A stretch of 64,000 bases of DNA, taken from assembly GCA_961205875.1 (NCBI GenBank), contig OY540810.1, positions 6,262,001-6,326,000 on the forward strand, given 5' to 3'. Under the pieces are notes generated by a model, which had not been told where the DNA came from, ran no database searches, and worked only from the letters and a program-made list of their open reading frames with translations. Below are positions 49,701 to 59,530 of this stretch, piece by piece. Source of the stretch: Sialis fuliginosa. Taxonomy: Eukaryota > Arthropoda > Insecta > Megaloptera > Sialidae. Both the position numbers and the translations under genes were made by a program. Every line of letters begins with the position of its first letter. Within the stretch, counting starts at the first letter, position 1.

Positions 49701-52700
49701 ATAATGTTGGCTAAGGTGGCTATTACACTATCAAAGAAATATGACAGTGTAATAATTCAACTTTTATAATATTTACCTTCATAATATTTCTATGATATTT
49801 GATCAAAGTTTTTTGACGTCGAAAACAAAATGGCGACTACCAAGTTATCAGTTACATAATTATTAATATATGAATATCAACAAAATCAGTATTATATGAT
49901 AATCTTCTTATTGATTATAAAAACCACAATATACGGTTGTAAATTCAAACCTCGCATTGATATTCAAAAGGCACCAAAAAAGAAGAAAATATCCCTAGAT
50001 AATATTGAGAAAATATTATCAAATATTTTATGTAGTGTAATAAAACAAAATCTCGTATTTTATCAAAGAAATATGATCAAATCTTTGTCAAAGATCTTTG
50101 ACATATTTATTTGATAGTGTAATACCCGCCTAAGGCATATTTTTTAATATGCTTTTCAATGATAAGCCAGTTTTTTTTTCGTAAATATGTCGAAACTAAC
50201 TGAAATTTTTTGTAATTGTTTATGATTTTAAGACTTTTATTAGAACATTGTTTGTTTTTTTATCGCTAACTTGAATTTTTGTAATAATATACTATGTCAA
50301 AATCACTGTTATTTGGTTTTTTAAAATTATTTTCGAAAATAAGTTTTACATGTGGCATATAGTTGAAAAACACGTTCAAATATGGCATATACATATAACT
50401 TTGTGCCTCATATGAAAAACCAATATTAGAGTTTATAACTGGAAAACAAAAAGTGGTATACATATTCTAATACTGCCATTCTATACTACATAAAAAGTGC
50501 CCTAAGGAACAGCAACCAATAAGTTTCTATCTACTTATTACATACTATGTATCAATTGGTAGATTTTCTAAGTACTCGTGCAGCAAAGAAGCGCAATTTA
50601 ACAAATGGTACATTTTTTTTATATCACCATGCAGTAAAACTTACAAAAAAAGTGGTACATAACCTGTACCACTAAGCCTATAAGGGTATTTTTTCATCGT
50701 GAACGTTATGTACTTCTAAGAATTGCACGCCGAGATGAAACTTTTCTTGGTTTCGATCTCGTCTTATTTTATTACGAGACGAGATCGAGACGACATCAGA
50801 TCATTTTTTACGAGACGAGATAGAAACGATGTAACGTATCTTTCTGTCATCTTATCTGACACCTGATTGTATATCCACCCGGACGAGGTACAAGTGACAA
50901 AACAGTGGCGCGTAGACAGATCGACAAGTACAAGCGTGCGGGGTGAACGAATCAATGCGGCGTATGCCATGTTTGGAGTAATAGGTCCCGGCCCCGGGAA
51001 ACTAGAATTTTAGATTGGAACTTTGGTAGTCTGTCCAGTCTCACTTTTAAGACTTTTCACCGCATTATTTCCAAAATAACGAATTTTCAGAAAAATTGTT
51101 TCAGACAAAAGTTTCATGGTTTTAAGTAACATTATGTGGTAACCTTAGAAAGGTCACATTGATGGGTTTTCAGGTTCAACTTTTCTTTTTTAAATTTAAA
51201 CCTATTTTTTTTTTGTTACAAATTCGCAATTTAAGAAATAAAATAAATAATTTTTGTTTGAAACAGTTTTTCTGAAAATATTTTTTATGATATGGAGCAA
51301 AGACAGACATTTCTGGATTTTCATAGTTGTTTACTTGAAAACTACTCATTTTTTTAAATAATCGCACGAGTTAAAAAGTACTTAGATTTAAGTAAAGAAT
51401 CTCACAGAAGTTTTTTTTATTTGTAATTGAAGTGAACTTAGGCTAGCTTCAAAATAATGTTTTTAATTTTGAACTAAGTATGAAAATTAATGTGTTCAAA
51501 ATTTAGATTTAGATTCAACAAAAAAATAATAAAAAAGGACTTAGGCCACATTCAAAATAACCGGCTCAATAATTTGTACTGTTATGAAAGCTTTGTTCTA
51601 CTCTAATGTCAAGAATTATAAACAAAAGATATTTATTTTCTACAAAAACCTAAAAAGTGTTTCGAATGATAATTTGATAATTTACACAAATACATATTTA
51701 AATATATACGCTATCCTGCAAATGGCAATGCATCAAAAAAAGAATATATTCTTGATGAATATTGCATGAAATTCTACTAACAGTTGCTACAAAAACAGAT
51801 CTTTTCTGCTTTTATTTTTGTTCTCTCGCAATTTTCGATATACACTGCCAAGTAAAAAACTTATTATACAATTTCAAAATGAAATTTTTGTTCCTTTTTT
51901 GAATATGTCATATACAATAAAGTAATTACAGTTACTTTATTTAAAGAAAGGAACATTACATAGTCTTTTTAAAAAACTATGCATTATTTACTTGATTTAT
52001 TATAAGTACTTTTTAGTAATAAATATTATTTCTAACTATTTTAATCCAATAATAAATTACGTTTATAAATATTTATGATGGTCTTTTGGCCAGTAAAATA
52101 CATACAATAGAAACTAAAACGATTTATCTTATTGTAAAATATATTCTTCACTATCCAAGTATGAAAAAATTGGTGTTACTACTTATACTTATAAAAAAAT
52201 TATCAAATACAAATCCCCATACCATAACAATTGTAAGAGTTTAAACTTACGTGTTTTTTAATAGCAATACTATAATCATTTCTTTTAAAAAGTCATAACC
52301 ATAACCATAGTTTTTATCCGTTGTTTGTTATTAGTATAGTTTATCTATAATGTAGTCATATTAGCGATTTTTTTTAAATAAGGAACTGAAAGAATGGGGC
52401 AATTTTTTTTATAAACTTACTGTAGGCATTACTACGTAACTGAAATGTTTACATTTTGTGTTTATTTTGAAAGTAAGTAAAAAATGAAAACAAATAATTA
52501 AAATATTTTATTTGTGTAAATAAATTATAATAATAATTCTAATTATTTTAGCCCCGAATCATTGAGGTAACTCTCTCTTTTTATTTAAAATATTTAGAAA
52601 CTTTCATTGAAAAATAAATGTGTTCTTGTTATAAATAATTTAAGGTCAATTCACCCCAGCAAAAAAGAATACTATATAGTTAGTTATGTAGTGAAAATAA

Positions 52701-55700
52701 GCAAGATATATGTAGTATATACATACATATATACAATATTAGCTATGTGGTTTGCATTAACTCTACTTCAGCCTAGTATAATTATTTTAAAGTGAGAATA
52801 TTTATAACTGTTTTCAGTGGTCATTAAACATTTTAAGCAAATTTTAAAAAATTCACGGCACACCAGTATTTAAATCTATACTCTTTCCTTGCAAAATATT
52901 CAAATAATCTGCATTGCCTTATTTAATAAACAATATGAAAGAAACTCCATAAATAAAACGCTCAACGTTCAAACTACAATCTTAAGAATTTTTTCTTTTT
53001 TTCCAGTTGGGATCAGAGTTGATGAAGAAATAAAATGGATTAAATTTAATTCCGAGCACATTGCATTCTACAGAGTGAATTACGAACCAACCATCTGGCT
53101 TAACCTCAAACAGTATATGCAGGTTTGAGTTTTATAATCTTTTAATTGAAATTAAAGTTCTCTTGATTTTATTAAATAGTTTTTAAACTCGAATAAATTA
53201 TTTTTCGATAGGATTATGTATCTAGTATTTCGATTTCATATACATTGTCTTTCATATAAGTACAGATTGCCTAAAAGTCTGAAAACGGTTGAATAATTCT
53301 AGATGATTTTAGATAATGATTTTAGTGTTAAATATAAAATTTATAAGGTGCACATTTTCCTGTCAGAGAAGCCCGGAGCACGTGTTGAGCAATAACGGGC
53401 TAAAACACACTCCTCTAGAATAATTTAACTAGTTCCAGACTTTTGGGACGCACTGTATATAAATGTTAAATACTGTTTTATATTGCCTTTATTTAAAACA
53501 CCAAAAAAAGTTAAATAAAATAATTTAAAAATCTAATTAAAACTAACAAGAAGGAAGTAAAGTATAAAACAAATAATAAAAGTACCTGGCATTTGTACTG
53601 CTGAAGTTAATCAAATTAGAAATTACTTCATGAAATGCAGAAGTTGCAATTTTAATTATAGAGATTGCGGTGTGTATCATATTATTCCAAATTAAACGAA
53701 TGTAGTGTACATAAAACATTCATTCGTTGAAAATTCTTTGAAATGCACTCACTCATGTAATAGTACTATATGCAGGGCTGTACTGATAGACAAATGTCTA
53801 TGAATCCGATTGATTGGGAGCGCAATACTGTCGCAATATGTTGAAGCGAATTTATTTCAATAGTTTTAAATTTTTGTTGTTCGCGCAGAAAACTGCAGAG
53901 ACTATTGTTAAGCATTGTATTATGCTGTTTTTTTACTCTTGTCCTGTGCTATTGTTTGTACAGTCAAGTAAACACCTGCCATGTACGACTTGTCCCGTAG
54001 TCCTGAGCGCTGTCGAGTGTTAGTTAGTCCAGTATTATTGTTTTAAATAAAACATTTTAAAAAATACATAAAAACCAATTTATATATTTATATACCGGGT
54101 GTTTTTTTAAAGACTTTCCAGTGGAGTATTTCACAAAATACGAATTTTCAGAGAAAATATTCCAGATAAAAAATTCATCGTTTCTAGGGGGTAAAATATT
54201 GACAATATGAGTTGACCTTGAAAAGATCACCTTAATGGGTTTTCAGGTTCAATTTTTCTTTTTCAAATCTAAACCCATATTTTTTGTTCCAGATTCGTAA
54301 TTTACAAGGAAAAGTAAGTAACTTTTACCTGAAATATTTTTTCTAAAAATGTCCATTTTTTATAATAAGAGTAAATCAAAAAGAATTTCTGGATATTCGA
54401 TAATTTTTTACTCGAAAACTATAATTTTTTATGAAAAATCACAAAAAAGTACCTAGCAACGTTTTTAAAGTAATTTTTTTGGAAATTTTGAAGAAAAAAA
54501 ATTAATTATCATTAAAAAAATCTCTAGGAATCATTGCAAAAATCTAAGTACTTTTTTCTCTTCTTATTGAAAATCCAAAAATGGTTTTTCAGAAAAAATG
54601 TTTCAGGCAAAAGTTGTTTATTTTTCCTTGCAAATTACGAGTCTACAATAAAAAATATAGGTTTAGATTTGAAAATAGAAAGTTTACCGTGACCTTTTCA
54701 AGGTCATCCCATATTAAACTTTTCCCAGCAGGGATGTGCAATGCTGACATTTCCCGAGCAGTGTCCATTCTGCACGCCCCACAGACTTTGCTCGTAACAT
54801 ATGTATATATAGTAAATTTAAAAGGTTATTATTTTTTAATTCCTATTATATATTTCGTTGTAGAATGAGAAAATGTATTTGCATATTATTTTATTTTAAG
54901 AAAACTAACAATACACCAAAAAATTAATAATAAAACCTGATTTCTGATTATTTTTGTCATAGAAGAAAAATATTTTCGAGTATAATAATGTAAAATAAGA
55001 AATAACGAAGCCTTCTTTTTATTTTAAACTTTTATTATTTGTTTTATTTAATATGAAACATATTTTTATATTATTATGATTATTTCATATATTCTATGAA
55101 TACATTCTACATGTATGTAGTGTATGTATATATACACTATATGTATGAAGTTTAATGTAATATTTGTCTTTTGACTGTGAGTTGTAATCTATTGTTAGAA
55201 ATGTCAAACGAGCTGACGAGAGTTGATATTATATTTGTTTAACATTTCAAAGAGAACAGAAAATTTGGTTTCTTTGATATTGTATAATAATAATTATTAT
55301 ATATCAACATACATACCGACTACCCACTGCGATTTAATTGTATATTATTATAATAATCCATACGATATGTTTATACGATAATTATTTTAATTCAGATTAG
55401 TCTAATTGTAAGTAATATATCTATTTCATGTAATTAGTATATTATTGGTATGTATTATATTTTATTATAAAAATCAATTTTGTCAAATTATATAATAAAA
55501 AAATATAAATTAAATTTTAAATATTCATAATATTTATATTAAAATATGAAGATATGTTTATAAAATAGCCAAGTCTCAATTAATTGGGTATTATTATTTT
55601 ATATACACAATGCTTTAATTTAAAAAATTACAAGTTTAATATAGGTTTGAATTAATAAAAAGACTACAAAGTTCACTAAATCGAGGTTCCACTGTTTTTT

Positions 55701-58700
55701 GTATTATTCAATATACATGCTTTATATGAAATATGTTTTAGGACATGCCTACCACAGACAGAATCAGTATTATAGTCGACGCTTTCAGCTTATCAACTGA
55801 AGGACGGATTGGATACGACATCCTATTATCGTTGAGTGAAAATTTCAAACATGAAAAGGAATTCATACCGTGGTTCGTTGCGGCAAAAAAATTCCTAGAA
55901 TTAAAGAAAGTTATGGAAAACACAAGAGTTTTTCAAAACTTGCGGGTATGTAGAAAATGTTCTATTTACTTTTGTAACAAATAACAAGTTTATGAAATTA
56001 TATGTATGTATTTACAATGTACATATACATTATATACATATGTATGTTACATCAAAACAGAAACTCACTTCAAATATAAACTTTATTTCGTTAGCTATTT
56101 ACAATAAAATATAAGAGAGGTGCAGTAAATACGTTTAAAAATTTGGTTACTGAGGAGGGGAACTATATATGCATGTATTTATATGTAATTTCGATTCTTT
56201 ATGTATATATATATTATATGGTATACGTTTTGTTACAGAAATATATAACGGAATTAGTAGAAAATAGATATAAAGAATTAACGTGGGAAGTTTCACAATC
56301 AAATACAGATATAGGGTAAGTATGTAGTTGCTAAGTTTAAGGAGGTTGGCTACAGTTCTTGAGGAACAGACGATAAAAATGGATCGTTATGTATAAGTAA
56401 AATTCTACTTAAAATTTTCAGTTTTTTTTATATATTTTGAAAGTAAAATATATTGAGAGTAGGTATACTGTGAAAATAGTGGACCGAAATTCAAAGTATT
56501 TACGAAGTTATAGCTCATAGAAAAGAAGTGTAAACATATATTTTCTATGAATGAAAAATTTGTTATTAAATCTTTAAACGCATTTTTCTCGAAACTACTT
56601 TTTTCGATTGGTGTAAAGCAAAAACAAAATTCTAATCAACCAATCGGACTATAATTTTAACACGTTGTTCTACAGACTTATAGTTATCGTATTACCTAAA
56701 ATGATTTATTTTTATTAAAAAAATGTTTTTTTCGATTTTCCAAAAAGAACACGCAAATTATTTTACAAGTACGCCATTTAGTTTTTTATTGATATAGACA
56801 AATCTATAAAATACAAATATATTTAATTCTTTTGTTTCAAATCACTACAAGTGGAGATGTGCTTCTCACCACCCACCCACCTTTTTTTCGAGTAGTCCAC
56901 TTTGACCCCAAAAATTGTAATTAATAAAGTATTATAAAATTAACTAAAAAAAATTTTATATATAATTTAAGATGTAAATAAAAAGTTATAAAGACTGAAA
57001 AGATTAAATACTTTATTTTGTTACGAAAAAAAATCTTGAAATAAGCTTAAAATTTAAGGCGCCACACCGAAATCTGCCTTAAAATATTGAAAAGAAAATC
57101 GAATTTATTGAGCCAAGTATTTTGATAGCTAAATTATTAAGTACTAATGTTTATTTTATTTTAAAGTGCATATGTTTGCACATATTTTAAATTTATTAAT
57201 GTTTGAAATACGTCACTTTCGTGATAAATAACTAGATTAAATTTAGTTTATATTTTGACCATCATCTCAATATATCTTTTTAATAATCTTGGACGTTAGT
57301 CAAGACAAATGTTCAACATGTAACATAATTTTGTTTTCCGCTATTTTGCAAAAGTATTAATATAATATTTATAGATATCAAACACAAATAGTATTACCGC
57401 AAAAATGTAATCTCTATTGAATATTTAAAAAGTAATTGAACCGTTTCTTTAAATAAAATGTTAAAGTATATTGCTACTTACATAAATTATCCAACATGTT
57501 TATTTTATTCTATTTTTACATAAAACATACATAAATTACATTTTAGTTTCGATGCATTAACATTTTATTGCAAGACTGAATCATTTAAAGCATAAAAATT
57601 ACGTATAATTCATCTGTGTATATATTTATTTTTTAGAAAATTGAGAGTAATAATTTTAGAATTAGCCTGCTCATTTGGACATGCTGAGTGTTTAAAAGAA
57701 GCAGCTCAACGATTTAAGATCTGGCTAGAGAAACCAGAACAAAAACCTCATACCGATGTTCGAGCTTTAATATACGTTTACGGTAATTATAACGCTTCCA
57801 CCAAATATGCACATTTAATTGTAATAAGATACTGCAACAATAGCACAATCAGTGCAACGTTGTAAACCGGTGTTCGAAACTTGTTTAATCTCTGTTATGT
57901 TTAGTGTAACGCTAATCTGCATGTTGCAATGTGCGCTTACTGTATCTACATTGTTATATTGTTGAAATATTGACACTTGGTAGATCATTCGAATGTGAAG
58001 GTTTGGATCAATTATATGTAGCCAAGTTTAAAATTCAGAATTAACTGTGATTCAAATACATATAATATGTCTGATAACATTTTTATAATATTTCTTTGAG
58101 GGCATGTATAAAGCTATTTTTTGTTCACATCTAAACTATTCAATATTTCATCAAGAAAATTACAGAGACGTAAAAAGCTTTCACCAGATGTGGTAAAAAA
58201 ACCTCGATGTAGTTATTTTTTCTTTTTCAAGTATATCATACTTTATTAAATTAAATGTAGAGAAGTTTCACAATTTCAAAAATAAATATTGAACTTAACT
58301 TGGAAAACATTTATAAGTATGCTAGGTGTATTATATATTCTAGTTCTTAAAATTCTAAAACTCAAATTATTATCTTTCTATAAGCGTTCTTATAACAATA
58401 AGTAAATTATTTTATAGGAATGGCAACTGAAGGTACACCTGATCTTTGGTTCAAAATGTGGGAAATATATAAAAAAGAAAAAGATCATGCTGAAAAACTA
58501 AGGTTGTTAAATGGATTAGCTGCTATAAGAGAACCTTGGTTACTTTCCAGGTTTGTATAAACAGTAAAATTGATGGGGTTTAAGACAAAATTTCTAAAAG
58601 ATAAAATCTCAACAGGTTAAAATTCTAATAATACACAAAACTAGAAAATTATTTCAAAATTCATTATTTGTCAACAATGTCAAGACTATAGTTTATTGAT

Positions 58701-59296
58701 TGAGCTTCCATTCAAAATTAAAATTACCTATAGTTTCACCCCTGGAAATTTCCCTAACCAAGGATAGTTAATATTACGTATTTTTCATTTATATAATTAT
58801 GTTATCCAATACGCCGTTTCTTAGAAATAGTGTACTGCATTATAAATTACTGTTGCTAACATAATTTGTCAAGTGCATAATTAGAGTATTGTTTTCTAAT
58901 TAATGGAGAATTTCTGTGAAATACCTTTCTCCACTTTCTATAATTGTGTGTTTTTCTGAATTTCATAAAGTTTGTTTCGAGTAATTTCGTTATAAAGTAT
59001 AAGTTTTTACACTAAATATCTTAATAAGTGTATGTTTTTAGTTTACTTTTTTAATATTTAGATTTTTCATTTTATTAATGAAAAACAAATAAAAAAAAAA
59101 AATGTTTCTAGTTCTTATAGAGATTTTGCACTGTGTAATTTTGATTGACATATTTATAATAAATTATAATAATTCTCTTTAGGTTTATCGATTTTGCTTG
59201 GGATGAAAAAAATGTAAAGAAGCAAGATTATATAACATGTTTGCAATACATAGCAGGAAATCCAATTGGAATGCCACTGGTTTGGGACTACATGAG
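40612..59296 (+). CDS. M1-family zinc aminopeptidase, C-terminal half (8 exons, partial at both ends)
   Basis: Seen: exons at 40612-40784, 49258-49328, 53007-53122, 55742-55945, 56239-56315, 57637-57782, 58418-58550 and 59183-59296. Every internal junction is GT-AG and every codon phase matches, giving about 344 codons without a stop. Introns are 8473, 3678, 2619, 293, 1321, 635 and 632 bp. The order of motifs follows M1 enzymes: GFP then LTQxR, ITYIT, RKWF, WIKFN, FYRVNYE, PWFVAAKKFL, ACSFGHAEC, TDVRALIYVYG, EKLRLLNGLA, EPWLL, KQDYITCLQYIAGNP, VWDYM. Family knowledge: M1 enzymes remove N-terminal residues from peptides, usually as gut-membrane ectoenzymes or in the ER. The helical C-terminal domain closes over the active site and shapes specificity. 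The HExxH and GAMEN exons are not visible upstream, and about 80-100 C-terminal residues are missing after the last exon. I cannot tell which paralogue this is. The open frame and intact splice sites argue against a dead copy. Confidence 0.88.
40833..40860. repeat. TA/TC microsatellite
   Basis: A (ta)n run passing directly into (ct)n, 50 bp downstream of the exon 1 splice donor. Confidence 0.8.
41034..41530. mobile_element. Large foldback element in aminopeptidase intron 1
   Basis: Left arm (acaaggggaacccttgaact, tgttctttccgattttcttc, atattgaaatatgtt, acacctatacccggttttgg, gcgtagacgggtaatagttt) is mirrored in 41384-41530. The arms are about 150 bp with few changes. A cttatgtctacagttttaac motif occurs in the same orientation on both sides (41199, 41347), unlike the rest of the arms. 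No transposase. Frame 41296-41544 is a by-product. Confidence 0.7.
41840..41865. repeat. 8-bp minisatellite gtaaatat x3
   Basis: Three tandem copies of atgtaaat / gtaaatat inside intron 1. Confidence 0.7.
41866..44544. other. Intron 1 of the aminopeptidase, middle part
   Basis: AT-rich sequence without exon-like stretches. A phrase with repeated aagtgc/acggg (43570-43615) suggests an old repeat. I looked for HExxH and GAMEN coding here and saw none. Confidence 0.5.
44545..44931. mobile_element. TTAGGGTGGGCC element, copy B
   Basis: It shares with copy A the blocks gttaatatacatgaaaattt, caatttttcattgatttttt, taagcaaaacac, gggtacgaggattcc and ttcttgagcgccac...ggcgccagttttggaaacaa in the same orientation. 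The termini are exchanged: B's left end matches the complement of A's right end, and B's right end (ggtccaccctaa) matches the complement of A's left end. It lies in aminopeptidase intron 1. Confidence 0.65.
45374..45764. mobile_element. Foldback element with a long central stem
   Basis: Left (acaaggtcgtctcacaatca, gtagctccttgatcaatcag, cgtttg) is mirrored at 45720-45764. The centre (gtttgatacctacactttaa, gaaaccgatga at 45546-45576 and its near-exact mirror at 45619-45650) forms a long stem around a loop of about 45 bp. The whole unit of 391 bp can fold into a hairpin. It lies in intron 1. Minus-strand frames 45325-45522 and 45434-45622 are by-products. Confidence 0.7.
46305..46500. repeat. 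Relative of the ggtggcgctg foldback element
   Basis: ccctgagggtcacgtaacgg, ttacgttgccaccacctttt, aataggaaatccc, gggattcttataaccgagct, cttataacctatttcg follows the order of 27275-27400. An internal 9-bp repeat pair (gaatactgc, gaataccgt) lies near 46425. Intron 1. Confidence 0.45.
46857..47125. repeat. GAGACGAGA-type repeat, copy 2
   Basis: ccgagatgagacattttata, gtctcggtctcg at the left and cgagacctagacgagacaga, attctcggttcc at the right. It is related to 6605-6850. Confidence 0.4.
47618..47779. mobile_element. Small TGTCGGA inverted-repeat MITE
   Basis: A 162-bp unit with TGTCGGATATTATAAAGAAT (then TTG) at the left and the near-exact complement at 47757-47779. The end sequence resembles the TGTCCGGTATTATAAAGGAG end at 2897, so they may be one family. 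Intron 1. Confidence 0.6.
49028..49044. repeat. AAT microsatellite
   Basis: A short aataataataataat run in intron 1, about 215 bp upstream of exon 2. Confidence 0.7.
49258..49328 (+). CDS. Aminopeptidase exon 2: ITYIT / RKWF segment of domain III
   Basis: A 71-bp exon between the acceptor tatgtatttcag and the donor gaaa|gtaagt. Only one frame is open; it reads CITYITDLSNVPVRKWF then HTCHEE. It takes one base to complete the codon from 40784 and leaves one base, completed by tt at 53007. Family knowledge: M1 proteins have W-x-x-P-(I/L)-T-Y-(I/V)-T followed by R-x-WF here. The W-x-x-P part is missing at this junction, so a few residues before ITYIT differ from the usual family pattern. Confidence 0.8.
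49723..50122. mobile_element. TA-flanked 400-bp MITE in aminopeptidase intron 2
   Basis: The ends TTACACTATCAAAGAAATAT (then GACA) and the complement of TTACACTATCAAATAAATAT (then GTCA) match at 22 of 24 positions. TA stands outside both ends (49721-49722, 50123-50124), the Tc1/mariner target duplication. The first 30 bp also pair with themselves (ttacact...agtgtaa). Frame 49896-50114 is inside and resembles no protein. Confidence 0.75.
50732..50830. repeat. GAGACGAGA-type repeat, copy 3
   Basis: ccgagatgaaacttttcttg, gatctcgtctt, then acgagacgagatcgagacga and acgagacgagatagaaacga. It is a truncated relative of 6605-6850 in intron 2. Confidence 0.4.
51040..51380. repeat. Repeat family R2, copy in intron 2
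   Basis: aaaataacgaattttcagaa, aaggtcaca, atgggttttcaggttcaact, tttcttttttaaatttaaac, tttctggattttcatagttg, acttgaaaactactcat. The same order of blocks occurs at 54110-54450. It is non-coding. Confidence 0.55.
53007..53122 (+). CDS. Aminopeptidase exon 3: WIKFN...FYRVNYE, domain III to C-terminal domain
   Basis: The acceptor is tctttttttccag and the donor is atgcag|gtttga. The 116-bp exon reads GIRVDEEIKWIKFN, then FYRVNYEPTIW and LKQYMQ. WxKxN...GYYRVNYD is a hallmark of M1 enzymes at the start of the ERAP1_C-like domain; here the usual GY/GF is AF. It ends in phase 0, and exon 4 starts at a codon boundary. Confidence 0.92.
54095..54725. repeat. Repeat family R2, copy in intron 3 with inverted arms
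   Basis: It starts ataccgggtgttttttt and follows the R2 order (atacgaattttcagagaaaa, aatgggttttcaggttcaat, caaatctaaacccatatttt). The part from 54200 to 54400 is then mirrored at 54540-54710 (gcaaaagttgtttatttttc, aaaatataggtttagatttg, tgaccttttcaaggtca). Frame 54581-54868 is a by-product. It lies inside the intron between exons 3 and 4. Confidence 0.55.
55742..55945 (+). CDS. Aminopeptidase exon 4: first helices of the C-terminal domain
   Basis: A 204-bp exon of 68 codons, after acceptor atatgttttag and before donor cgg|gtatgt. It reads DMPTTDRISIIVDAFSLS, then YDILLSLSENF, EKEFIPWFVAAKKFLEL and VFQNLR. This is the M1 pattern in which arginine-led, aspartate-rich helices (DRAQIIDDAFxLA) are followed by an E-x-x-PW-x-A helix. 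Both ends are phase 0, so its loss would not shift the frame. Confidence 0.92.
56239..56315 (+). CDS. Aminopeptidase exon 5
   Basis: A short 77-bp exon after a 293-bp intron. It reads KYITELVENRYKELTWEVSQ followed by SNTDI, and the donor is atagg|gtaagt. It matches the M1 helix-turn (about Y-x-x-L-G-W) before the LR-x-x-(I/V)-L-x-x-AC helix. It ends with two bases of a glycine codon; the first base of the next exon completes it. Confidence 0.85.
57637..57782 (+). CDS. Aminopeptidase exon 6: ACSFGHAEC helix and TDVRALIYVYG
   Basis: The acceptor is tttattttttag and the donor is tacg|gtaatt. It reads KLRVIILELACSFGHAEC, then EAAQRFKIWLEKP and HTDVRALIYVYG. The two cysteines around GH, and the D-x-R-x-x-(V/I)-Y-x-x-G motif, are among the most conserved points of the M1 C-terminal domain. 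Reading through the donor would meet a stop after about 27 codons (57865), so splicing is required. Confidence 0.93.
58418..58550 (+). CDS. Aminopeptidase exon 7: EKLRLLNGLA...EPWLL repeat
   Basis: The acceptor is attattttatag and the donor is tttccag|gtttgt. It reads GMATEGTPDLWFKMWEIY, then KDHAEKLRLLNGLAAI and REPWLLSR. This is the M1 W-x-x-(M/V)-x-x-x-Y, then A-x-EK-x-x-L-x-x-(A/G)-L, then W-x-L motif. Its first two bases complete the glycine of VYG from exon 6. Confidence 0.93.
59183..59296 (+). CDS. Aminopeptidase exon 8, last clear exon in window
   Basis: The acceptor is aattctctttag and the donor is catgag|gtaaat. It reads FIDFAWDEKNVKKQDYITC, then LQYIAGNPIGMPLVWDYM. It matches the M1 motif in which R/K-x-QD is followed by NP-x-G-x-x-x-x-WD(Y/F)(V/M). 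Full-length M1 proteins continue with x-x-NW-x-x-L-x-x-R and further helices. No convincing exon for that follows before 64000, so the next intron is over 4.7 kb, or the short alternative exon at 61121 is used. Confidence 0.92.
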
Positions 59297-59339
59297 GTAA
59301 ATTAGTCAAAAAATATATTTGTAATTTAAGTAGTTAAAG

Positions 59340-59530
59340 ACATTTAATGTTGGGGACCGGACTTGCCCATAAACGTAGATAGACTAACCGTGAGTAATTT
59401 CACACGGATGCGCGCCTGACTGCATCGAAATTCACGGTAGAAGCGAATACCCCCCCTCATTCTCAGCTCAATTGTACCACAAGTGTTACCGCGGACGCAC
59501 GTCGCGACAGTGACAGGAGTTAATCGGTTA
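59340..59530. other. GC-rich pocket just after exon 8
   Basis: ttggggaccggacttgccca, gtgagtaatttcacacggat, gcgcgcctgactgcatcgaa, gttaccgcggacgcacgtcg. It is far richer in G and C than its surroundings. It has acggat/cggtag motifs but no recognised protein or tRNA fold. It could be an insertion or a control element. Confidence 0.3.

Noticed and set aside
52557-52571. Possible 15-base microexon between ttattttag and gtaact
   Set aside because: It would have to fit between exons 2 and 3, whose phases already join without it and match the protein family.
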